From: an uncultured Kordia sp.
GTDB lineage: Bacteria > Bacteroidota > Bacteroidia > Flavobacteriales > Flavobacteriaceae
Reading direction: 5' to 3'
NCBI RefSeq assembly: GCF_947496985.1
Contig: NZ_CANMEZ010000003.1
Location: 496,001 to 560,000 of the forward strand
DNA: 64,000 bases
Position 1 is the first letter of the stretch. The number at the start of each line of letters is the position of its first letter. The position numbers were made by a program, and so were the translations under genes. This document shows, in pieces, positions 52,010-58,555 of the stretch. The notes beneath the pieces were generated by a model. That model was not told where the DNA came from, searched no databases, and saw nothing but the letters and a program-made list of their open reading frames with translations.

Positions 52010-52146
52010 GGATGCAATTTAAATTGGATGCGATAATAATTTTTAAAAATAGTAAAATCAAAAAGGAAAAACACACTTTTACACAAAAATTAACAAATAT
52101 CACGCCATTTATGTTGAGAAACTCTTATAATCAATATTAGAATTCC

Positions 52147-52176
52147 TTGTGAAATATTGCTGAATTATTATTTTTG
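52147..52176 (+). promoter_or_regulatory. Promoter of the foldase-moxR operon
   Basis: TTG at 52147-52149, 19 bases, then TATTTTTG at 52169-52176. Leader of about 100 bases to the ATG at 52286. Confidence 0.6.
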
Positions 52177-52285
52177 TCTTTCTCAAAAAAATGAAAATGT
52201 AATGAGCCTTACGAATTAGTTTATAAAAACTAAGATGATTTTTGGTGAATTCCATCTGACATTTAAAGAAAATAAAAATTTACAG

Positions 52286-54271
52286 ATGAAAAATAGCATA
52301 CAATTAATTCTTATTCTTTTGGTTTCGTTGACAAGTTTTGCGCAATCGAAAAAGGATAAAATACTATTTACTATTGAAGGTGAACCTACGTACGTTTCTG
52401 AATTTTCAAGAGTTTACAAAAAGAATTTAGATATCATTGATGAAAAAGATCAAAAAGATATTCAAGAATACTTTGATTTATTTGTTGAATACAAATTAAA
52501 ACTCAAAGAAGCACAAAAATTAAAATTAGACGAAAAAGATAGTTACAAGAAAGAACTAGCAGGTTATAAAAAACAACTTTCTAGAAACTATTTAACAGAT
52601 AATATAACTACAGAACAATTAGTAAAAGAAGCATACGATCGTTTAAAAACGGAAGTAAAAGCAAGTCACATATTAATTAAAGTCTCCTTAGACGCTTCTC
52701 CAGTTGATACATTAGCTGCGTATGAAAAGATTACAGCGTTGCGAAAGTCAATTTTAGATGGTGCTGATTTTGGTGAAGTTGCTATGAAAAGTTCAGAAGA
52801 TCCTTCTGCAAAAGGAAATCAAAGAACACCCGCAAATAAAGGGAACTTAGGATATTTCTCAGCATTTAGAATGGTGTATCCTTTTGAATCAGCTGCTTTT
52901 AAAACGAAGAAAGGAGAAGTTTCAATGCCAGTTAGAACACAATATGGATACCATATTATAAAAGTAACAGACATTCGTGAAAATACAGGAGAAGTTACAG
53001 TTGCTCATATATTATTGTTAGATAAAGAGAATGGAGAAAATAAGCAAGATCCTGCTGAAAAAATAAAGGAAATCTATTCGCAAATAACTTCAGGAAGCGA
53101 TTTTGGAGCAATGGCAAAGAAATATTCTGAAGACAGAAGTTCCGGGGTAAACAACGGAAAATTGCCAAAATTTAGTCGTGGTCGTTTACGCTCAAAAGCA
53201 TTTGAAGATGTTGCTTTTTCATTAAATGAAATTAACGAAATGTCAAAACCGTTTAAATCTGAGTTTGGATGGCATATTGTTAAATTGATCTCAAAACACG
53301 AACAAGATACTTTTGAGAACGAAAAATACAAGCTAGAGCAACGTATCAAAAGAGATAAAAGAGCTAATGTTATCAATACTTCTGTGGTTAAAAAAATTAA
53401 AAGACTCTATACAATTACTGAAAATCCAACCCTTAGAGAAGATTTTCACACTTTGGCAAAGGCAAACAACTTTTTTACACGTTCTTGGCAAAAGCCAACC
53501 GATAATGCATTCTTAAGCAAAACACTATTTCAAGTAAAAGATACAAAATTTACATATAATGATTTTGCAACATATTTATCGAAAAATAAAGCAAGAATGA
53601 TGCAAAAGAATGGTGATCCAAAAGGATTTATCAATCGTTCTTTCAGAGAATATATGGAAGGAAAACTGTTAGCATTCTATGAAAATGATTTAGAAAACGT
53701 AAATGAAGAATTTGCAGCTATTTACGGAGAATACAGAGATGGTTTATTATTATTTGATTTAATGGAAGAGCAAATTTGGGACAAAGCCAAAAAAGATTCT
53801 ATCGGATTAGAAACATTCTTTAATAAAAACAAAGAAAATTACAAATGGAAAGATAGAGTAGAGGCTGTTATTGCTTCATGTACAGATGAAAAGGCTGCTG
53901 AAAAAGTGCAACAATTGCTAAAAGAAGGAAAAGCTTTAGATGAAATTAAAAAGACTGTAAATGAAGATGCTAAAGTAAATGTAATCTTCACCATGGGAAC
54001 TTTTGAAGAAGGACACAGAAATCTTCCAAAAGAATTTGATCAGAAAAAAGGTGTTTCAAACATTTTAAAAGATAAAGAGAGCGATTTCACTATTGTAAAA
54101 GTAAACGAATTAATTCCTGCGAGTTACAAAGAACTTTCAGAAATAAAAGGAAAAGTTATTAGTGACTATCAAGTACATCTTGAAAAGGAATGGATCAAAA
54201 ATCTAAAAGAAAATTACAAAGTAAAAATCAACAAAAAAGTATACAGAAAACTAGAAAAACTCGTTAAATAA
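52286..54271 (+). CDS. Periplasmic peptidyl-prolyl isomerase with tandem PpiC domains
   Basis: 661 residues from the ATG at 52286, which opens directly with a signal peptide (MKNSIQLILILLVSLTSFAQ); the upstream ATG at 52235 would bury it. Two parvulin domains are clear. The first, about residues 105-210, has ASHILIKV and NLGYFSAFRMVYPFE; the second, about 220-330, has VAHILLLD and EFGWHIVKL. The C-terminal half is helical and chaperone-like. It helps outer-membrane and secreted proteins fold in the periplasm. First of four tightly spaced genes. Confidence 0.9.
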   Translation: MKNSIQLILILLVSLTSFAQSKKDKILFTIEGEPTYVSEFSRVYKKNLDIIDEKDQKDIQEYFDLFVEYKLKLKEAQKLKLDEKDSYKKELAGYKKQLSRNYLTDNITTEQLVKEAYDRLKTEVKASHILIKVSLDASPVDTLAAYEKITALRKSILDGADFGEVAMKSSEDPSAKGNQRTPANKGNLGYFSAFRMVYPFESAAFKTKKGEVSMPVRTQYGYHIIKVTDIRENTGEVTVAHILLLDKENGENKQDPAEKIKEIYSQITSGSDFGAMAKKYSEDRSSGVNNGKLPKFSRGRLRSKAFEDVAFSLNEINEMSKPFKSEFGWHIVKLISKHEQDTFENEKYKLEQRIKRDKRANVINTSVVKKIKRLYTITENPTLREDFHTLAKANNFFTRSWQKPTDNAFLSKTLFQVKDTKFTYNDFATYLSKNKARMMQKNGDPKGFINRSFREYMEGKLLAFYENDLENVNEEFAAIYGEYRDGLLLFDLMEEQIWDKAKKDSIGLETFFNKNKENYKWKDRVEAVIASCTDEKAAEKVQQLLKEGKALDEIKKTVNEDAKVNVIFTMGTFEEGHRNLPKEFDQKKGVSNILKDKESDFTIVKVNELIPASYKELSEIKGKVISDYQVHLEKEWIKNLKENYKVKINKKVYRKLEKLVK

Positions 54272-54277
54272 TACATA

Positions 54278-55126
54278 TTGAGAAAATTAATAGCCATTAT
54301 TAGTATCTTTTTGTGTTGTTCTTGTGAATACTTTCGGTCGTCGCCAGATGGAGAACCTATTGCAAGAGTTGGTGAAAACTATCTCTACAAAAGTGATATT
54401 GCTCCGTTACTATCTGAAAATACATCCCAAGAAGATAGTACCATCATTGTTACCAATTATATCAATCGATGGGCAACACAACAATTATTCATTCAAAAAG
54501 CAAAAATCAATCTCTCACAAGAAAAACAAACTGCTTTTGATGAATTGGTAGAAGAATACAGGAAAGATTTATACATAGAAGCTTATAAAGAAGCTGTTGT
54601 AAAGAAAACCATAGACACAACAGTAACCGGATTTGATGAAGCCGCGTATTACGATTCAAACAAAGAAAATTTCAAGCTAAATGAAGAATTGCTCAAATTG
54701 CGTTACATAAGTATTAGCAAAGACAATTCTAATATAGAAGAAATTACAGAGCGTTTTGAACGTTTTGATACAGAAGATAAAATCATATTAGATTCTTTAG
54801 CAATTCAGTTTAATAACTATTCATTAAACGATTCTATTTGGGTAAAAGCGACCCAAGTTTTTAATAAAATTCCCGTCATAACTACTGAAAACAAAGCGAA
54901 ATACTTAAAAAAATCACAATTTTCTAAAATAGAAGATTCAATAGGACTATATTTGGTGCGAATTGAGGATATGATAGGTAGAAACGACATTGCGCCACTT
55001 GCGTATGTACGTCCTACAGTACAACAAATTATCCTAAATAAGCGTAAGCTGGAATTTATTAGAAAATTAGAAAAAGACATCACAAAAGATGCAGTTAAGC
55101 GAAAACAGTTTGAAATTTACAATTAA
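54278..55126 (+). CDS. Lipoprotein related to SurA/PpiC foldases, lacking a parvulin domain
   Basis: 282 residues starting at a TTG (54278), six bases after the previous stop. The N-terminal lipoprotein-like segment (KLIAIISIFLCCSC) fits this start and no ATG is nearby. The mature part has a SurA-N-like helical segment (ARVGENYLYKSDIAPLL, TNYINRWATQQLFIQKA), and a C-terminal helix (YVRPTVQQIILNKRKLEFIRKLEKDI). No PpiC core is visible. It probably partners the two isomerases on either side. Confidence 0.75.
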   Translation: MRKLIAIISIFLCCSCEYFRSSPDGEPIARVGENYLYKSDIAPLLSENTSQEDSTIIVTNYINRWATQQLFIQKAKINLSQEKQTAFDELVEEYRKDLYIEAYKEAVVKKTIDTTVTGFDEAAYYDSNKENFKLNEELLKLRYISISKDNSNIEEITERFERFDTEDKIILDSLAIQFNNYSLNDSIWVKATQVFNKIPVITTENKAKYLKKSQFSKIEDSIGLYLVRIEDMIGRNDIAPLAYVRPTVQQIILNKRKLEFIRKLEKDITKDAVKRKQFEIYN

Positions 55127-55127
55127 A

Positions 55128-56540
55128 ATGAAGAAAAGTATATACTTGTTAGTAATGCTTGTGGGAATAGGAATGCAAGCACAAGATAAAATGGTTTCTG
55201 AGTCATCAATGATGAAATCAAAAGCAAAAGCAAACGATTCTACAAAAACAACTTCTAAGCGTATCAAAATAGATGGAGTAGCAGCAGTAGTTGGTGATTA
55301 TGTAATCTTAGAATCAGATATAGATAAAACATTTTTAGACTTAAGGCAACAAGGAGTTTCTGTAGAAGGATTAACAAGATGTAATCTTTTAGGAAGATTA
55401 ATGGAAGACAAATTGTACGCGCATCAAGCAGTACAAGATAGTATAGTGATTAGTCAAGGAGAAATTAGAGATCGTGTAAATAAATCAATTGAATATTTTA
55501 GCCAGCAATTAGGCGGAATGGACAAATTATTGAAGTTTTATGCAATGGATGATGAAGCTTCTTTACGTGAGCGTCTAACGAAAGTTACCAAAGAACAATT
55601 CCTAACGCAGCGTATGCAATCACAAGTAGTAAGTGATGTAGAAATTACACCAGAAGAAGTACGTCAATTTTTTGATAAAATTCCAGAAGATCAACGTCCA
55701 AGAATCGGAGTTGAATTAGAAGTAGCACAAATTATCATTGCTCCAAAACCTTCAAAAGAAGCTGTTAAAAAAGTAATTGATAAGTTGAAAAGTATAAAAG
55801 CAGATGTAGAAGGTGGCGCTAGTTTTGGAACAAAAGCGATTCTGTATTCTAAAGATAGAGCATCAGGTCGTCAAGGTGGATTTATGTCTATCACAAAAAG
55901 AATGGCATTGGCTAAAGAATTTAAAGACATGGCATTCACATTACAAGAAGGAGAAGTTTCTGATCCTTTTGAGACAGAATTTGGATGGCATATTGTACAA
56001 ATTGATAAAGTTCGTGGACAAGAAAGAGATGTACGTCACATTTTATTAATTCCAGAAATTTCAAACAAAAAGTTAGACGATGCACGTAAACAAATAGATA
56101 CATTACGTCAACGCATTGTAGCGGAAGAATTGACTTTTGATGAAGCAGCTCGTTCGTTTTCGGATGACAAAGAAACACGTAACAATGGTGGAAAATTAAT
56201 CAATCCAGCAACCTTAGGAACACATTTTGAACTTACGAAAATGGACCCTGAACAATATTCTCAAATACAAGGATTAAAAGGAGATGAAATCTCAATTCCT
56301 TTAATAGATGAAACACGCACAGGTCAGAAACGTTACAAACTACTAAAAGTAACGAATCGTTATGAAGATCACGTAGCTGATTACTCTAAAGATTATATAA
56401 AAATCAAAAGTTTAGCTCTCAAAGAAAAGCAGCTAAAAGAAGTTGAAAAATGGATTACAGAGAAAATCAATGACACATATATAAATGTAAACACAGGAAA
56501 TCGTGATTGTGAATTTCACAATAATTGGTTAAAAAAATAA
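55128..56540 (+). CDS. SurA-like peptidyl-prolyl isomerase
   Basis: 470 residues from the ATG at 55128, one base after the previous stop, followed by a signal peptide ending MQAQ. SurA-type N-terminal helices (AVVGDYVILESDIDKTFLDLR) precede two parvulin domains, GVELEVAQIIIAPKPSKEA to ETEFGWHIVQ, and DVRHILLIPEISNKKLD onward. It is the chaperone for outer-membrane proteins in the periplasm and completes the foldase trio. Confidence 0.9.
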   Translation: MKKSIYLLVMLVGIGMQAQDKMVSESSMMKSKAKANDSTKTTSKRIKIDGVAAVVGDYVILESDIDKTFLDLRQQGVSVEGLTRCNLLGRLMEDKLYAHQAVQDSIVISQGEIRDRVNKSIEYFSQQLGGMDKLLKFYAMDDEASLRERLTKVTKEQFLTQRMQSQVVSDVEITPEEVRQFFDKIPEDQRPRIGVELEVAQIIIAPKPSKEAVKKVIDKLKSIKADVEGGASFGTKAILYSKDRASGRQGGFMSITKRMALAKEFKDMAFTLQEGEVSDPFETEFGWHIVQIDKVRGQERDVRHILLIPEISNKKLDDARKQIDTLRQRIVAEELTFDEAARSFSDDKETRNNGGKLINPATLGTHFELTKMDPEQYSQIQGLKGDEISIPLIDETRTGQKRYKLLKVTNRYEDHVADYSKDYIKIKSLALKEKQLKEVEKWITEKINDTYINVNTGNRDCEFHNNWLKK

Positions 56541-56546
56541 AAGCTT

Positions 56547-57500
56547 ATGTCAGATGTTGCCGCTATTGAAAACCTTGTAAAAAAACACAAGGAACTCAAG
56601 AACGAAATTGCAAAAATTATTGTTGGTCAAGAAAAAGTAGTAGATCAAATATTACTTTCTATATTTTCTGGTGGACATGCATTGTTGATTGGTGTTCCTG
56701 GATTAGCAAAAACATTAATGGTAAATACCATTGCTACAACATTAGGTTTAGACTTTAAAAGAATTCAGTTTACACCAGATTTAATGCCAAGTGATATCTT
56801 GGGAAGTGAAATCTTAGATGAATCACGTAATTTCAAATTCATCAAAGGACCAATCTTTGCAAACATAATTTTGGCTGATGAAATCAACCGTACGCCACCA
56901 AAAACCCAAGCTGCCTTACTAGAAGCAATGCAAGAACGCGCAGTAACTGTTGCGGGACATCATTATAAATTGGATTTACCATACTTTGTATTAGCAACGC
57001 AAAACCCAATTGAACAAGAAGGAACATATCCGTTACCAGAAGCACAATTGGACCGTTTTATGTTTGCTATTCACTTAACATATCCAACATTTGCAGAAGA
57101 AGTACAAGTTGTAAAAGCAACTACTACAGATGTAGAAGCTTCCGTAAAACCATTATTCAATGCACAAGAAATTATTGCGATTCAAAAACTAATTCGTAAA
57201 ATTCCTGTAGCAGATAATGTAATTGAATATGCAGTGCGTTTGGTATCAAAAACACGTCCAAAGGAAGAAAGTGCTACGGATTTAGTAAAGCAGTATGTAG
57301 ATTGGGGAGCAGGACCAAGAGCTTCACAAAACTTAATATTAGCCGCAAAAGCACACGCAGCAATTAATGGTAAATTTTCTCCAGATATTGAAGACGTGCA
57401 AGCAGTAGCCATTGGAATCTTATCACACAGAGTAATTCGAAATTATAAAGCAGAAGCGGAAGGAATTACTATAGAAAAAATCATAGAAAGTCTATTCTAA
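56547..57500 (+). CDS. MoxR-type AAA+ ATPase
   Basis: 317 residues. Walker A GVPGLAKT, Walker B IILADEINRTPPKTQAALLEAMQE (ILADEINR), sensor 1 ATQNPIEQEG and the AAA_lid_2 C-terminus. MoxR ATPases work as chaperones for metal or envelope complexes, usually with a von Willebrand-type partner. None of the usual DUF58/VWA/BatA genes follows here. The last 27 codons are duplicated 617 bases downstream, so the 3' end may have been replaced in a recombination event. Confidence 0.92.
   Translation: MSDVAAIENLVKKHKELKNEIAKIIVGQEKVVDQILLSIFSGGHALLIGVPGLAKTLMVNTIATTLGLDFKRIQFTPDLMPSDILGSEILDESRNFKFIKGPIFANIILADEINRTPPKTQAALLEAMQERAVTVAGHHYKLDLPYFVLATQNPIEQEGTYPLPEAQLDRFMFAIHLTYPTFAEEVQVVKATTTDVEASVKPLFNAQEIIAIQKLIRKIPVADNVIEYAVRLVSKTRPKEESATDLVKQYVDWGAGPRASQNLILAAKAHAAINGKFSPDIEDVQAVAIGILSHRVIRNYKAEAEGITIEKIIESLF
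57420..57500 (+). repeat. Direct repeat copy A: the 3' end of moxR
   Basis: 81 bases ending with the moxR stop codon. They recur at 58037-58117 with two changes: ATT to ATC in an Ile codon and GCG to GCA in an Ala codon. Both are synonymous when read in the moxR frame. Confidence 0.92.
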
Positions 57501-57502
57501 AA

Positions 57503-57546
57503 AAACTCCACTTTTTAGATTTTCACCTAAAAAGCGGAGTTTATTT
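57503..57546. terminator. Terminator between moxR and peptide gene 5
   Basis: Stem ACTCC-x-CTTTTTAG/CTAAAAAG-x-GGAGT. The middle pair is A-C as read rightward but G-U as read leftward. With its T7 run, it is better suited to ending the leftward peptide gene. Confidence 0.75.
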
Positions 57547-57600
57547 AAAGTTTAACAAAATTAAACCTTGTTAAAGTAGCGTTTAATCTATTCTTGATTA

Positions 57601-57780
57601 TTATCCAATAACTGGACCTGCACACGTTATTTGTTTACAATAAGTAAATGCTGTTGGTGGTCTACAACCATTGTGTATATAAGTAGGACAACGTAATGTA
57701 TCACCACCTCCAGTTATTAAATTTAAATTCTTAGTAATTGTTACTTTCTTTAATCCTAACTTTAGATTTCGTTTTTTCAT
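57601..57780 (-). CDS. Putative class I lanthipeptide-like precursor peptide 5
   Basis: 59 residues. Leader MKKRNLKLGLKKVTITKNL, then NLITGGG; the LxLKKVTITxNL motif matches Bacteroidota class I lanthipeptide leaders, and ITGGG is a double-Gly site. The core has four Cys and several Thr (DTLRCPTYIHNGCRPP, FTYCKQITCAGPVIG). The gene lies inside a segment bounded by two copies of the moxR 3' end, and upstream has a palindrome and a pair of direct repeats. No maturation enzyme is present nearby. Confidence 0.75.
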   Translation of the reverse strand: MKKRNLKLGLKKVTITKNLNLITGGGDTLRCPTYIHNGCRPPTAFTYCKQITCAGPVIG

Positions 57781-57808
57781 AATTAAATGTTTTAAATATT
57801 AATGTTAA

Positions 57809-57832
57809 AAACAATATTAACTAATATTGTTT
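57809..57832. promoter_or_regulatory. Inverted repeat upstream of peptide gene 5
   Basis: Perfect 10-bp arms AAACAATATT/AATATTGTTT with a four-base spacer, 29-52 bases upstream of the peptide start codon (57780). Candidate repressor or activator site near the promoter. Confidence 0.4.
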
Positions 57833-57852
57833 ATTAAATACCTATTGAATTA

Positions 57853-57883
57853 ATAAGCGTATGCTATTTATTGATAAGCGTAT
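57853..57883. promoter_or_regulatory. Tandem direct repeat upstream of peptide gene 5
   Basis: ATAAGCGTAT at 57853-57862 and again at 57874-57883, identical and exactly 21 bp apart (two helical turns). It is 73-103 bases upstream of the peptide ATG. The geometry is that of LytTR-type response-regulator sites, which often control peptide genes. Confidence 0.5.
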
Positions 57884-58036
57884 ATTTAATGCATAAATAG
57901 TTAATACTTTTAACATATAAATTAGGTGTCGTAATTCTGAATTTATCGTACAATGTTTAAGCCATAGACCGCTTTTTTATTAAAAAAATGTAAAAACATG
58001 TGTTGACTATTAAAATGCATTATTCTAAAATTTAAT

Positions 58037-58117
58037 TTATCACACAGAGTAATCCGAAATTATAAAGCAGAAGCAGAAGGAATTACTATAGAAAAAATCA
58101 TAGAAAGTCTATTCTAA
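58037..58117 (+). repeat. Direct repeat copy B: duplicated 3' end of moxR without the rest of the gene
   Basis: 81 bases with 79 identical to 57420-57500, ending at the equivalent stop codon. Upstream of it there is no moxR-like sequence, so it cannot encode a protein alone. Followed by a long hairpin at 58176. Confidence 0.92.
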
Positions 58118-58555
58118 GAAAAACTTTTTAAGAATCTTTATTAAAAGCAATTCTTACAAATTTGTGAGTATCTAAAAAAATATCACTTCAAATTATGAAT
58201 TCCATAATTTGAAGTGATATTTTTAGTTTATTTTAAATTTAACGCAATGAAATCAAGGGTTTGGTAAAAATAATTAGCTTAAAATAATGGTATACTGTTA
58301 ATTTTTAAAAATGAAGATAATTTTGTAATTTTGCAAGACTTTCAAAACACTAAAAAACGCAATAATCTGGATATTAATATGATAGATTTTTTTATTCAAT
58401 AATTTTTAGAAAAAATGTTTTACAGAGTATAAAATTATTGCAAAAAAGAATCTTTTTGGAAAAGATTTAGTTCGTATTTCTAGAAAAGAAAGAACAAATC
58501 AATAAACAGATTGTTTCAGAAAGTATCTATTAATATACTGAAAAAGAAATCTTAT
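58118..58555. other. 438-base stretch without a recognisable gene
   Basis: AT-rich. It holds the 22-bp hairpin at 58176-58224, a possible -7 box TAATTTTG at 58326-58333 without a clear -33 partner, and the leader of the AcnB gene. A frame starting at a TTG (58511) is the same frame as AcnB and adds 15 residues not typical of the family. Confidence 0.6.
58176..58225. terminator. Long perfect hairpin, probable terminator
   Basis: 22-bp stem AAAAATATCACTTC.../...GAAGTGATATTTTT with a five-base loop AATTC, A-run and T-run on either side. Likely the ancestral moxR terminator, 59 bases after repeat copy B. Confidence 0.75.

Noticed and set aside
58037-58117. Second coding gene at repeat copy B
   Set aside because: Only the last 27 codons of moxR are present without a start or upstream homology.
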